A stretch of 64,000 nucleotides of DNA, taken from Populus alba (lineage: Eukaryota > Streptophyta > Magnoliopsida > Malpighiales > Salicaceae). The notes beneath the pieces are model-generated. The model did no database searches. It had not been told where the DNA came from and worked only from the letters and a program-made list of their open reading frames with translations. Position 1 is the stretch's first letter, and every line of letters begins with the position of its first letter. Location: contig NC_133289.1 of the NCBI RefSeq assembly GCF_005239225.2, forward strand, positions 3,975,501-4,039,500. Reading direction: 5' to 3'. Below are positions 1 to 13,760 of this stretch, piece by piece. The position numbers and the translations under genes were made by a program.

Positions 1-38
1 ATTCGAACTGAAACTGACATCACAAGCTAAAATTGGAT

Positions 39-351
39 TCAAGAATCTTGGGACTTAACAATGAAATTCTGGCGACTGATTGGATTCATCACCACTGGTG
101 GCCCTCCGGTACGAGGCCATGCTTGAAATTTCTTGTCAGTCTCCTCCCACCATTCCTTGTTTGAGACTGTTCTGGGTGTGGTGCCTGGATTCAACAGAAG
201 TGACCTTAAATCATGGCAACAGAAAATAACTAAATCTTCAAGCCAGCTCAAATTTACCTCCAAATATCTTCTTGTCAGAGACAACATAGTCACAAACATA
301 TGCTATTGCAAATGATCCCACGAGAGCAGATACTATGTACTTGGTTGACAT
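39..351 (-). CDS. Conserved small mitochondrial-type protein, 79 aa, two coding exons
   Basis: The coding exons are 351-258 and 184-39 with a 73-nt GT-AG intron (257-185); an uninterrupted ORF over exon 2 wrongly reads through that intron. The joined protein is 79 residues. It begins MSTKYIVSALVGSFAIAYV, a hydrophobic N-terminal segment that could be a membrane anchor, and continues through CDYVVSDKKIFGGTTP to a C-terminal block containing SNKEWWEETDKKF and PISRQNFIVKS. I recall near-identical short proteins throughout flowering plants, annotated as unknown. A mitochondrial role is inference from size, the N-terminal segment and two Site II (TGGGCT) boxes upstream. An acceptor lies at 360-359, just upstream of the ATG, and pairs with a leader donor at 2551, giving a leader intron of about 2.2 kb. 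The exon structure is clear; function is not known. Confidence 0.85.
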
Positions 352-2551
352 GTTCAAACTGTAAAGGAAAAAAAAAAAACATTCACATGAGAGGGAAGTA
401 TTAGAACCTAAACAGATACCTCACATTCCATTACTTCAGTTATGAGAGCCTGGGACATATTTTATGAAAAAAATTCAGCCACTAAAATTCAGGTAATTCA
501 GAAATGTGAGTTTATAAAGAAGCATCCAGGCTGCTCCAAGAATGGAAGACTTTCTACAAAGCAGAAACTGCACAAATGAACTAGTTAAGATATTAATATC
601 AGAGGTATTCATTCATAATGTGCTTCTATAGTGAGAATAACCATAAAAGATTGCGAAGCTAAAATTGGGGAATTAGAATAGAAGAAGAATTTGCAAGCAG
701 AGGCAGAGCCTCATTTGAATAGAAACAGAATTTTCAAGATATATTTTTGTGAATTTTTTCATGAAGTTGAAAATTTTGCAAGTTTGTGTCCTTGATAAAT
801 TTTTACATCTTTTGTTTTTTCAGTAAAGTTTTAATATCCTTGGTAAAATGTCAACACGCATAAGCATCCCAAGAAAATGTTTGCTAGTAAACAAAGTTGG
901 TCCCGTAGAACAAGCCTGTCCAATCCATGATTTTGTAAACAGAAGAAGCATGTAGCCATAAAAAATAAACAAAAAAACATGGGTGTGAATTGGCAATTAA
1001 GAGCTTGCTTCAAAAAAACTAGACTCATAGTTTTCAGCGCACAAAGATCTGATTAATAACACAAAATTGTAACACATGGTAGCATAAAAAATAAATGCAT
1101 CTCCATATCAGATTGTGCCAAACGCAGCTCTAACTAGAAAACAAAACTACGACTAATCCCATATCACTGCAGGTAATCTTGACAATCAAAAGGATATGAG
1201 GAGCATCACTCATCCAGATGACCATCTATAAATGGGTCAAACATGTCATGGGAGTAAGACCTACATTCCTCTGTTCCCATGAATAGCTGTAGCCAACCTA
1301 TCAAAGAGACTTTTTTTTGGGAAAAAATATCCAAAAGACATGTTGCAATTATGCACAAAAGAAAGTCAGATCAAACAAAGAAAGTAGCTTACCATGCCAC
1401 CAAACCTATACAACAACAACAACAAAAAAACCCGAAGGAAAAAAAAAAAACCTCTCTAAAAGAAAGGATAATGTAGCAGTAATGTCAAGGAAACAAAGCC
1501 TAGGACACAGGCCACATGAGGTCCACATAAAAATATTGCAGCGGTCTGTAACAGCATCCCATGGGTTCATGTTATGCCAATGGAATAAAATAAAAATACA
1601 TCATATAAAATAGCATCATCACATGAACAAAAATACCTATCATTCACATTTACCAGATTCTTAGCTATAAATTGGTCAAAACACCATGAAGAACTCCCAT
1701 ATGAACTAGATTGATACGCACACCGCATCTGATAAATGGAAAAGCATCCTAATACTTCAAATTGAGTGATAAAACGGTAGAAGGTTGAGTTAGGTTTTTG
1801 TTTGAACATGCAGATTATTAGGAAGGAGGGAAAAAATAGAAGGAAAAAGCACACCACACAAGACATGATAACATTAATCAATTAAAAAACTGACAGAAAT
1901 GAATCAAAAAGCATTAGCTAGTTTTATAATTCCTCATTTTCAATCTAGTTTCCTGACATAAGAGTCAACCAATCCCATGTATGTCCACAACAGAAAAACA
2001 CCATTATTATAAACAATCTCCTACAACACACTAAAGCTTGAACGGCATAGACTTCCTATTTCCACTGCCACAGTAATATCAGCAAAATACATTATCCTAC
2101 CATTTTGCAAACTACAAACCCTCTCTTATTCCCTTGCAGCATTTACATACCAAAACATCCACCAGTCAACACGCCCAAGCCATTCATTAATCTTTTCAAA
2201 GCATAAAACAACATGAACATGAACATATTCGTACATAACAAACCTTCTATCTCCCAGTAAAACCCCACAAACCCGTATCCTTCTAAATCATTATTTTTAT
2301 ACATTTCTCATAAACCCAGAACCCAAATCAATAAAAAAACGACCCAAAAGAAAATTCAAGATTTCATACAGTAATCCCTCTCTGTTTTGCACCAATTAGA
2401 TTCAAATTTTAGATGCGACCCACTTCGTGAAATCTATTTAAAATCAAATTCAACAAAACGAAACCCAAATGAACTAAAAATCAAACGTTAAAAGATTAAC
2501 CAAAGTCTCTGATTCACTGCCTTTGGTTACCAAAAAGATTGAGGAGCTCAC

Positions 2552-2720
2552 CGATGGTGACGAATCAGCTAAGGCGATCTGGGTCCTCCTGCGGTCTGCT
2601 TGAAGCTTCTTACAAGGCAGATACAGAGGTTGCGTTGTTTTTGTTTGTTTTTACCCCTTTCCGTGTTGGGCTGAACTTGTTTGGTCCAGATTTTCTGTTT
2701 CTTTGCTTATTGGGCTAAGA
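2552..2720 (-). promoter_or_regulatory. Leader exon and Site II promoter elements of the 79-aa protein gene
   Basis: On the minus strand a good donor (ATCG|GTGAGC, GT at 2551-2550) ends a non-coding leader exon that probably starts near 2640. Two TGGGCT boxes (2667-2672 and 2711-2716) lie just upstream. Site II boxes (TGGGCC/T) are known from promoters of plant nuclear genes for mitochondrial and ribosomal proteins. The intron 2551-359 holds no gene I can support. The transcription start is inferred. Confidence 0.5.
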
Positions 2721-3640
2721 CGATGCAACGGTTTTTATATCTCTAATTAAATTCATTTTCTCATCAAATAAAATAAGCACAAGACTATAAAATTTATAAA
2801 AAAAATTAATTTTTTATAAGAATGCTTGAAAGTTGATAGTTCAAGTTTGAACTTTATGAAAAAAATTTCTTAACACATGCTTATAGAATTCATAATTATT
2901 TTAAATCTCATAGTTTAAAATTAACCAATACGATGAACGTAAGAAATAATAATGCTCTTTGTTTCTACTCTTACGAGAGGATAAATTATTAGATATTTTC
3001 AATGCATTATTTTCTCACTCACATGAAAATAGAATCTGCACTTGACTTAATATTTGATCTAATTTAAGACACAGATTACCGGATCTGATTTTGAAAAAAA
3101 AAATTAAAAAACTAAAACAATTTTGTTTTAGATAAAAAAAAAAAAAAATCTTCTTAGAATTGATCGAATTTCCATTGGATTTAGTCTGGTTAATTAAATT
3201 ATAAATTAACGTGTTAGACTATTTAATTTTAATTGGCTTAATATCTAAAATAATTTAAAATAATACATAACTCGGATTAAGTACAGAACAAAATAGATTT
3301 TACTGAATTTTTTTTATTGTTTTTGTTACCTTATTTTTTTTTTATGATATTATCAAATTAATTAAGGTTTCACCTATTATCAAATTTATTATATTTTTTT
3401 AAAAAATTTAACCATCTCCTGAACTCTCCTTCATTAAGTTAAAAAAAAACAAAATCCAATCCGTCGCGTAATACGAGCCGACCTAGTTGAAACTAAGATT
3501 GATTTTGGTTTGGTTTTCAGGAGTGTCACTTGTGCAGCAACAGAAGCCAGCTATGCATGGCTAACCATGTTAGGGGGATTGGACTAGGAGACAATGCAAA
3601 GTTCTCGGTGTCTCTTACTATGAACACATGGAGGAAGAAC
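2721..3640. other. AT-rich spacer
   Basis: This spacer between the promoter of the 79-aa gene and the 3' end of the EFR3-like gene is made of A/T-rich low-complexity sequence. I see no coding frame, RNA gene or mobile-element terminus in it. Confidence 0.5.
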
Positions 3641-4071
3641 AAGTGAGGTTGATTTCATTAAATAGGCTTGATATCTCAAAATAGAACACATGATCAAGCA
3701 GAGAATTTACACACGCATTCATCATCATTCAACGATGGACATTTAAAACATATTACATTCTTTAAAACTCCAAGCACTCTTGCAGGACCACTGGGCAAGA
3801 AGCAAATGGCAAGGCACCTTCCTCTTGCAGTCACTGCCAAAAATATCGAGGTAATAGAAACAAGAAAGGTAAAGAATGAAAGAATTGAACGAGACGAAAG
3901 TAACCAACATCAACCAATCTTGTTCACATCTCTGACTTCTTGTAACCCTAATAGAATATGAGATATATACGTTGTGACCGACATCAACCAATAAATTCTT
4001 GTAGCTGTATGCCCTTTGATCCCTTGATTCTTGACTAACCGGAAGAATGTGCTTCTCTTACTTCTTTACGA

Positions 4072-7000
4072 TCAACAACCGGCAGCTTTTAGGAAGTTAT
4101 CGAAGGGGCTTGATGCTGGTAGCCTGAAGAGGTCAGGCAGATGTTGATACTCCGTCGCGCACTGCATTTGAACAGTGCCAACTGGTGCTATTTGTGGGCT
4201 TGCAATAAGATTTTGGTCAAGGAAAGGATTGGTAGCCTGCATATTGTTCAGTTAGCAGAGGTGAGGGATTCTCCCATGCTAAGCTTCATAAGAAAAAGAT
4301 ATTACCTTCCTCGCCTTGTCATCATATTTCTGAAAGGGAACATTCATCAAACTCTCCTGTCTCAATTGGACACTCATCACATGAGACATCTTCTGTTGCT
4401 TTCCCATCTGAAGTGTCTCGCAATGGCGAGCCATTTCCTTGTAAGACACATCAGGTGCAGTTACAGACAATCGTCCAACTTGGTGTGTCGTCTCCAAGAC
4501 CTGCACACATAAATCATCTATCTGTGATCATGCTTTTTACTATTTTTTTTCCTTTTTCCGCATAATTGCAAGATTTCAATTTGTTAGCTCGAAGACGAGT
4601 CCCAAACCCAAGCCATTAGGGCCATGAAAAGTAAGGCCTCAAGAGCAGCGTAGACTGAACAGTATAAATAACTTGTAATGAGAAACCAACCCGCATTGTG
4701 AATTTTTAGTTATAGCATCAACGAAAGCCTACGCTGCACTTCTAAAAGCAAATAGATCTTAACTAGAGAGCATGATAAAGGTAACATACTGATTCTAGAA
4801 GTTGATTGACGCTCAACAGGTTGGTGTATTGGAAGACAATTTCTGTGGTCTGAGTGGTTTGGCCTTCCAATGAATCTAGAAAAACATCATCTACTGTAAA
4901 AAGTGGAGTGCCCTGCGAAACAAAAACAAGATGACGCAAGCACCAAATTTTTTTATTTTTTTTTCCTGAGAATTCAAGTCCTAAGTATTAATAGAAAAGA
5001 AAAATAGTGAAAGGCATCTACCTCCACAAGAGAGTTATCTTTGGAATCAACTTGATCTATGTGGTTTGGAGTATCCATAAACAACTGGGCTCCCAAAGGA
5101 CACACATCATCAGGTAAGAATTCGTCGAGGAGCTTCTCCCGTTTAGCAGATACTTCAGACTGTAGAGAACAAGTCACTGTTTAATGCAGAGCTATCACAC
5201 AGTGATAAATTCACAGAAAGCACTAAATGACAGCCAAAAATACTTGAATAAATGGGATAAATGCTTTACATTTGCCAAATTTGCCAAGCTCTTAGCAATC
5301 TCAGCAGCAAAGAATTCCCTGCTTTGGTTCCCAGTAACATCTATCTCTGAAAGGGATTTTAAAGCTGAACTATCATCGTCCTTAGATCCATAAACAATTG
5401 CGGGGTGGCCAGAATCAGTAGTAACAGCCTCCAACTTGCGGTCTTCAACTAAGTGCAAAAATGGATCAACCTGATACAAGCATGACACGTCGTCAAAAAC
5501 ATAGAGTTCATGGTTATATGTCACAAAGCACGTGAAAGCAACCAGAAAAAGTCATTTGTTTGTGACAGTAGAAAGCATAATCCACATTTAAATATACAAG
5601 CTTCAAGCAGCTGCTGAAAGGATGTGTTCAAGGTGAACCAATTCAAGTGCAACTTAATCAGCAATGACACACATACCATTTTTTCTGTAAGCACCGCCTT
5701 GGTACAATAAATAAGTGGAATAATATTGAAAGCTTTGGATGAAAAAAGAATCATCGAAGTTGCCAGAGTAAAGAGGGACCTGCGACGTGATGGTGAGAGT
5801 GACTCTGCAATAACAGCAAGTTTGTGGCTTCAATTAAAGAGATGATATCCAATGAACACAAATTTTTAACCTGTTCATACTACTTGACATGCTTATTAGC
5901 ATGAAAATGGTTGGAAAATAGGAAGAAAAGCTGAACGACATTGAATTCAATTGAACCCCAACCACTTATTCAAGAGAACTGTAATCTAATTACACAAAAT
6001 TTTAAACCTACCAAAAATATTTGTGAAAAACAATTCAGATTTGTGAAAGCTCCATCCATGCTCCTAAGAACCTATCAACCTTTGTTATGCTTAGTCCATC
6101 ACAATTATTTCCACAAATACCCTTCATCATTAAAATACTAAAAAAACTAAAAATGCTTTACTATGTCATCATCTCAACCACAAGCCATCATATTGTCTGG
6201 GAGAATCATTTTTAAATTCAAAAGTTTAATCTTAGTCTACTTATTTTCACTTCACTTATCTGATTTATGCAACTTTTTTGATCTTGGATATAGATAATAC
6301 ACAAAGTAAGTCATCTTCTAGTTTTGATAGAAACTCAACTAGGTTCAATAACACAAAACAACATTCCACAAAACAATAACTCTGGGAACTTACCTTCTTG
6401 CTTAAGAGCAAAGTTTCTCAAGGAAAATGCAAGCTGAAAACTTCTAATCAAAGCCTCATCACTAGAATTCTGTGGAACAAGATAAAATGTAATAGAACTA
6501 AGAAACTAACCACAAAAAAAGAGGGGTAAAAGAGAAGATAGAGCCTTTGTAGAACAAGAGAAATATTCTGCACAACCATTCATGATCAGTGACACATAAT
6601 TGGTGAAAACAGTTTAAGTCTTAGGAAACCTAAATTTGCATCACTTCACTTCTCACAAAGCCTATCAATGATTAATTTTGTGGATGCTGTATCTTCTAAA
6701 TTAAAGTCCATGAGAAAATTGTGGTATGCAGTAGCAGTTAGAGTTTATCTCAAGGACAGTAAAATACTTTGGAATCAAAATGAACCTGCTTTAAGAATTT
6801 TTTTTCATATGCGGTTAGAGAAATGACAAGGTTAAACATCGATGGCAGACACAAATAGAGATATCAAACTACTATAGGCAATTGCTATAGCTTGATACTG
6901 TTATTATCACTGGTGCATATTCAAATGCTACTATCAATACATTAAGAAATTACCTTGGTTCGAGAGAACAGCAATACCAGGCTATATGTATGAGCAATTG

Positions 7001-10000
7001 CTTCATAGTTTTGGGGTGTATTTGCAGGAGAAATGGACTGTGTCCAAATCGATGAAAGCAAAAGAGAGATCTGGCGGCTACTCAGCCTTAGAGAACCAAC
7101 CCCCTGAGTTTCAACCACCACAGAAGATTCAGATACAAATTAATGATGGACTAAACTAAGACAATTTTAATAACCAATTGAAGAGTTGATTATTTTTGGT
7201 ATCAAAGTTAGTGATTACACATTGAGTAGGGACAGCAATTCCTACATATGAAAACCACTTTTTGTATCGGCCATGATATACATGTATAAAGCTAAGGCCA
7301 ACTTTTGCACAAGATGCATCTCATGATTAAGTCCCTGCCTGTCCAGAATACAGTATTTTAAGTATCTCCAAGCAAACTCTTGTGCTCCTTTCTAAAGCCA
7401 TGTTGATGAATTGAATACTAGCTTATTTTAGACGAAAAATACATAATTGAATGTCTTCTGCATAAGCAGTGAGGATCATGCTGAATTCTTTGTGCATAGT
7501 TAGGATCACATTAAGAGGATCATCCTATAATGAGTAGGTAAGGAAGAAAATTGTAACAAATGCAACCCACTAGAGTTAAGTGGTTACACTTGAAATTTGA
7601 CCCAAACGGACGACTACAATTTATAAAATACTAAGTTGACATTGTCAAAACTTACAGTTTCCTTATTTAAGATGTTCACGGGATTTTCATCTGATGTTGA
7701 GGGTACATAAGGATTCTTCATGCTGTGCACTCGACTTGTAGATGACGTCAATCTAGCAAGGATCCCATTATTGATTTGTTCACCTTCAAGGACATTATTT
7801 TTGTTGTCTTGACAGACATTTTCCCTGGTGGAAGTTTTATCCCTTCTTAGCTTGTCAAAAAGAGCAGCTGAGGAAGAAAAGACAGAGACAGTTCTTGATA
7901 GAGTCCGTGAAAGATCAGAGCCTTTATTTGACCCGGGATTAGTTGAGGATGGACGAGGCGAAACTGAAGATGGCACAAGAACAACAGAAAAGATGCGGTG
8001 AGCTCCAACTCGTGTTTCATGGTCAGGATGGACCATAGCTGGAAGTAACTGATGAAATAAAGTTTCCGGGAATGACTGAAAGAAAGAAGCAAAATATATT
8101 AGATAAGGTACAGAAATAAAGGTACTCAAATAATCTAAAATATTCAAATAGACCATGACTTTGGCTTTGCCTTGTTTTGATATGACAAATTTGGTAATGA
8201 GGCAACAATTTGAGCTGTACGATAAACGGTGGAAATCGTAGTTCTGGCTATAACAGTAACATTCGAGATGTTCTCCAACATCACAGCCATAATGTCAAGG
8301 ATCGGGCCTGCTTCTCCAACCTGTTCACCAGTAGTATCCAGTTTTTTTTTATATTAGAAAATTCCGAAGTAATTGATAACTGTATAAAAACATTTACAGC
8401 GCACACAAAATGAAATTTTGAATTACTTCAAATAGGAACACTATTTTAAAAGTCAAAGAAGCATCACTCCAAGTTATGTAAGAGCTAATGGAGATGAGTG
8501 TCACCTTATATGCTAACTCAACAAGGCATTTATCTACCACTTCCCTAAAGTTTTTGTTCCAGTTTTTTATTTCAGCTCCCAGATTGGCATCATCAAGTGA
8601 GCAGTGTATGCTTTTCCGCAAATGACGCATGACATCACTTACTGCACCGATTATTGCCAGAGAAGGGTCAACCTTTGCATGTTCAGCAAGGGCAGTGGTA
8701 ACCTCAACAATATCGAGCTGCATGCTGGGTTCTTTAAGGACATTTTTGTGATCGAGATGCTTAATCAATATGGACAGCAAAACATGTGTATTTTGCCCTA
8801 GAACATATTACAAAAAAATTCGAAAGAGCATGATTAGTCTTCCATAAAACCACAATTAAAATTGCAAGAGCACATAAATAGCATGCTTCATAAAATTAAA
8901 TGAAAGGGAACAAAATACTGTTTTAGGAATACCAATGAACAATTAAAAGATTGCTTAAATACCAGAATTATCCATTAAAAACTGCATATCCTTTAAGACT
9001 GGGAAGGCAAGACCATTTTCAGGAGACCATAAATTTCCATTATCGAAGTATCGGAACAAAGATTCGAGAACCCGCCGAATTGTTGTAGCCTCCTTCCCTA
9101 ACTTGGCCATGTTATGCAAGCAAACCCTGGACCAAAAGCAGGGGTTACGGGCCTCTTCTCTGCCAAACCAGAAGAATGATGAATATCTATTAGTTGATGA
9201 CTAAAATACAATAAACTATGTCTTCACCAAGAAAATATTGTGTCTGGAGATTACGCTGTCATATTTACTTCGCCTCTTTCATTCACAATTGTCCTCCAAG
9301 AAGGAACCCTTGTAATGACCTCTGGCAAAGGAGTAGCAAGCCCCTCATTTTTCAGCACTTCTTGCACCCACCGATTCTGAGGACCTGTTTTGTCAGTATC
9401 GAGGTTCTCTGAAATCCTCTTAGGACCTCCATAATTTTCCAAGACAACTGAAACTATCTGTTTAATCATATGAATAGTATTAAAAAAAGCCAGGAGTACA
9501 GTAAACAATGGTTTATATTTCTAATCAAAAAGGAAAAAAAATGAATGAGCTGAAACATAGGTCATATTATTTAAATTATAAGGAAAAAAAGAGAAATAAA
9601 AAGGAGAAATAATAAATATGCAGATCAACGAGTTTGTGTTAAAATGCTCTACTGCAGGGACTTCCTTGAATAGATTCTACAGTAAACTGTGTGCACATGA
9701 ATATGCTTATCGGTGTTATTGCATTGTGCAAATGGTAAAGATCTTGTTCTTCTAAGCACAAGCATGCGTGTTCAAGTCTTGAGGGCAGTCACTTCAAGTT
9801 AAGGTGTCAGACAGACCTCTCTCAGTGAAATAGGAAAGTTCATGTGCAGATTTGAGCTGCCTCAGTTACCACACTTTTTTTTTTTTTTATTATTTCTTTT
9901 GTGCATACATGTCCATATAAAAGACTTATCTAACTAACAAGCATCAGCCAAATTAGCAAAGTAACAGCCAACAGACTGACTAAAGACCTGGTCATGTTGC

Positions 10001-13000
10001 AAAACTATGGACAAGTTGCAAAGCACATCTGGATATAACTAATTATTTTTCAATTCTCAGGGAGAAATATGGAGAGCATAATAAGAGGAATCAAAATTTG
10101 TCATGTGTAGGTAAACTTGCAACGAATCCAAGACAGTCCCAAAATCTGCTTACATTGTCGAACTCCACTGAAATATGAGAGTGTTGACCCATAAACCAAA
10201 TCTACAAAACAAAAGTAAAAAAATTGTCCACTTAGCATAAGAATGATTGAAATGAAATGTATTAGTACTAGAGAGTGTGTACTTATATAACAGACAAAAA
10301 GAAATCCTTCCCCTGAGACCACTGGCTCTCAGAACAATTTTGAAACAAGAAAGACTCACAAAATGGTCATTGGTCAGTCAAGGTGCATCTAGAATTAAGG
10401 AATAATCACATTTGACAAACATGCTGGCTACAGTAAGATTCAAGATAGGCCTCTTTTATCAGGATCTCCCATTGTTCAATGTGAGCGAAGTGTCACTGAT
10501 TGTGGAAGGATCATAGTTCCACATTTTGAAGAAAATAAGTGATAAAAGTGGGTAAAAAGGGTACCATAGAAGAAAGGGCTTGCAGCCCAGCTGCACGTGG
10601 ACTTTTTTCCCTTTCATCCTTTCCCTCTTCTTGAGTAAACTGACAGAGTTTCGGAATAAATCCTTCTAAGTTAAACATGAAAGTTCCGTCTTTCTGCAAA
10701 ATTCAGCTATAAGAGATAAGTTTGAAGGTTCCTCTGCACAGAAAACTGAAAGCTCAACCACAAATTACCCCCGAACGTGATGGTGAGTTGCTAAGTAACC
10801 ACTAGCACCTACCTGGTTATTTACAAAATCAAACAGAGTCTCGCATCCTATAACTTGAATGTCATCCTGTCGTGTTTGATCCAACAGAGTACTGATGATG
10901 CTCAGTAAGCTACTTGCAAATAGAGGCCTGTGAAATGGTCCCCGATCATGAACACACCCACATAGTAGAGGTGAGAACAAGGAAAGCCAATACAGATGCT
11001 ACAATATTTACTCAAGGTGGAGGGGATGAAATAGTGGTGGAAAGAAAAGAACATTGTCCTAGCTCTTAATCATACAGCTAGGGTTAAAAATACTTGAATT
11101 CTCATCAAGGACTGTTGTCCCTTTTTTCTACAAGTGTGATTGAAGAAAGCTTAAACGGGTAATAGTAGTGGTTCGTATGCAAAAGAAAATGTGAAAGAAA
11201 CCATATAAACAACGAAAACAACAATGAGATTTTAGAAATGCAAATATTGCACAACCCACAAAAGAAAGCATAACTGAGGGAGATAAGCTCACATTTGCTC
11301 CTTGCAAGTGATCAACAATTTCCTGTAAATACACATCACAATTTTTGCAGATTGAAAGTTCTCGATTCTCAGTTCCTTGTAACACCTTTGCTCAAGAGAG
11401 CTCGTGATCTGATCACAAAATTTGCAGCCTCCATTAATCACAAAACAACCATAACAGAAGGGAAAGAGTGAGAGAGAAAGAGAATCGATATGATTTTTCA
11501 TGCAATAAAATAGTCTGACATGAGCAACATTAAAAACACAATCTCATTCTAGCAAAATAAGAGGAGAATGGAGATGAAAGAGGTAAGATAAGAAGAAACC
11601 GGCAAAAAAACATCCTATGATATCAATTTCGACGTGCCTCCAGTGTACTGATGGGAAATACAATAATTTATGTGTGCATCTATTTCAGCATGTTTTATGA
11701 CTCTTGACAAAGAATAACTTAATCAAACAACTAACAAGAGAAGGGTACATGAAGAGACACAAACTCTCACTAACACTAGTTCCATAATAAACAAACAGAT
11801 GAAACTTGGCTGATGCACGTTATCTGACTTCTTGATTTCCAAGAGAAGTAACTTTTTTTTAGCAGATACTATTTTTCAATCATACAGAAAGAATTACGGC
11901 CAATATCAGCCAAAATCTCACCTTCTTTTAAGAAATAAAGATATCCATGATCATCAGGAGTTTTCAAAATATTAGGCTTGTATCACTCAACTATTGCATT
12001 AATTCGAGGTTGATATGAGACAAAACTATACCTTCGGGATACGGAGAGGATTTTTAGCAGCATATTCACATAGTTTTCCAATCTTCCGATCATTTGGTCC
12101 TTCCTCCTGTCATTAAATGCAGCGTTAACAAACAAATGACATTGAACACCGAATCACCCCACTGTTGAACAAATGAAAAATTTCAGATGCATTATGCTTG
12201 CTTGATGAAACCATATTTTCAAAGAAGAGTCAGAAACTGTAGCGGCTTAAGATTCACCATCTTTATGTAGGAAGTGCTTGACTGGGGAGTAAATCAAAAG
12301 GGACAGCAAAAAAAATTCAGTTTCAATTTAGTAGAAAGAAAGATAACTGATGGTGTGGAATAAAAAAAAATCAACAATAGAAAAAAAGAAAACGCGGTTT
12401 TCTAAAAGGGATTTGTGGTGTCAGAGTAAAAGAAAACAAGATGTTGAGTCTTAAATGGTTACCTTAAAAGCTATTAGGGGATTCAATATCGCCCCAGGTC
12501 TCTTTGTGAATGCTTAAAACTTAAAAGTACTCGTTTCTAATACCTAAAGAAAACACAGACCATCTAGGAGTTGGATGGTAAAATCTTACTTGCATATTCC
12601 AAGTTCTTGTACTTCTTATTGTTATGTTAAGATTTTATCAAAAATGATAAATTATTTGCAACCAGTGACATGATGCAGGGTTGATGCTTTGTCTTTTACA
12701 CTTTCCTTTTTTTCATATTAAGCGACCATGAGCTGGCAGCTGCGACATTGGCATGGTATGATTCCAATCAATGCAATACTAACTACAGAAAGATGAACAT
12801 TTTCTGTCACTGGGAAACAATCAGCTAAAAGAGGGGGGAAAGAAAATGTACACTCCAAATTGGAATGCCACATTATAAAGTATGAACTAGCTTATTTTCA
12901 TGAAATTGCTATGCTTTAAACCTGTCTTCATATGGATTATCCAACAAATGCAATGATAGGTCAGAAACAATAAATTATCACCAACAACTTGTTATTATGA

Positions 13001-13206
13001 ATAAACATACCAAATGTGATACAAAAATGTCAAAAGAAAACAATTTAAAGAATGCTAACCTGGTTTCGAGGAAAAATATCTGCAATCAGCTTCTTATATC
13101 TCTTGACAGGTTGTCTGGACCTTGCCCTCATCGCAGGGCAAAAGAAACAAAGGCTGCCACATGCAGGCATTACTTGCCTTGAAATTACACCCGAAATCGC
13201 GCTCAT
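4072..13206 (-). CDS. EFR3-of-plants / SEMI-ROLLED LEAF 2-type armadillo-repeat protein, 1022 aa, 19 coding exons
   Basis: Exons: 13206-13060, 12106-12032, 11408-11293, 10927-10813, 10693-10565, 10201-10154, 9457-9255, 9159-8963, 8797-8505, 8320-8171, 8075-7656, 7103-6954, 6469-6394, 5804-5677, 5470-5270, 5159-5022, 4912-4790, 4500-4306, 4236-4072. They sum to 3069 nt with no stop. The N-terminus has a cysteine cluster (C16, C20, C23 in MPACGSLCFFCPAMR) followed by basic residues RARSRQPVKRYKK, as in EFR3 proteins, where this region is acylated and binds the plasma membrane. The remainder is helical ARM/HEAT-like sequence, e.g. LLDQTRQDDIQVIGCETLF. In Arabidopsis, EFR3-like (EFOP) proteins anchor the PI4K-alpha1 complex; rice SRL2 affects leaf rolling. 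Intron 10 has a GC donor. A leader intron (13631-13347) precedes the start exon. Family assignment is firm; the specific role is inferred. Confidence 0.92.
9707..9888 (+). mobile_element. SINE-like tRNA-derived insertion in an EFR3-like intron
   Basis: Within intron 6 of the EFR3-like gene, and antisense to it, there is a polymerase III-type internal promoter: an A-box-like stretch TGTGCAAATGGTAAAG from 9725 and a B-box-like TGTTCAAGTC from 9769. The sequence then runs about 100 nt to a T run at 9875-9888. This layout is typical of plant tRNA-derived SINEs. A short TTGTGCA occurs on both sides (about 9724 and 9900) and could be a remnant target-site duplication, but this is weak. Boundaries are approximate. 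Confidence 0.55.
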
Positions 13207-13346
13207 TTTGGATTCCAAGAACTTCCCTCAAAATTTTGCTTTCTTTCCCCTCTAAACAGTGCAGATACTCAAGGTTTTGGCAACAAGAAGGGAAAGAAAG
13301 ATATACTCGAAACTCAACCGGGTACCCTTCAAATTCAATGGCCAAC

Positions 13347-13760
13347 CTGTGTTGGAAAAATTACAAATTCAACAAAAGGGGCTCTAAAAAATGACTCAAA
13401 ACTCAATAACCACACAGAACAAATTCGGATTCCGCTAGGAAAACAATGTGGAATTCAAAATCAGGAAAATGGATTGCAACAACAGCAAACCATGGATCAA
13501 AATCATTAACCAATAACAAAATTATGATGAACTATCAACATTCTTAAAGATAAATAAAACTAACCAAAGGGGTTGAGAGAAATGAAAATTCAAAAATATA
13601 TCAATAATCAAACCATGAAAATAAAATATACCTCGGAGCCAAGAAACAGCTTAACAGAAGCTGGAAATCTCTCTAAGCCATGTAAAAAAGGCACCGAATT
13701 TCCAGCATTGTCCAAGCCACTCAATTAATGTCTGTCCAAGCCACTCAATTAATGTCTGTC
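13347..13760 (-). promoter_or_regulatory. Leader exon/intron and 5' end of the EFR3-like gene
   Basis: On the minus strand a leader exon ends at a GAG|GTATAT donor (exon end 13632). The intron runs to an acceptor TTCCAACACAG at 13347, and the leader resumes at 13346 before the ATG at 13206. The 5' edge overlaps a tandem duplication and a CT tract. No clear TATA box was found. Confidence 0.55.
13711..13758. repeat. Perfect 24-bp tandem duplication at the EFR3-like gene 5' end
   Basis: Two adjacent identical 24-nt copies (13711-13734 and 13735-13758) begin TCCAAGCCACTC. They sit in the leader or core promoter of the EFR3-like gene. Confidence 0.9.

Noticed and set aside
7560..7620. Third SINE-like A-box (AGAGTTAAGTGGTTA) in an EFR3-like intron
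   Set aside because: No B-box at the expected distance and no poly-T or poly-A tail.
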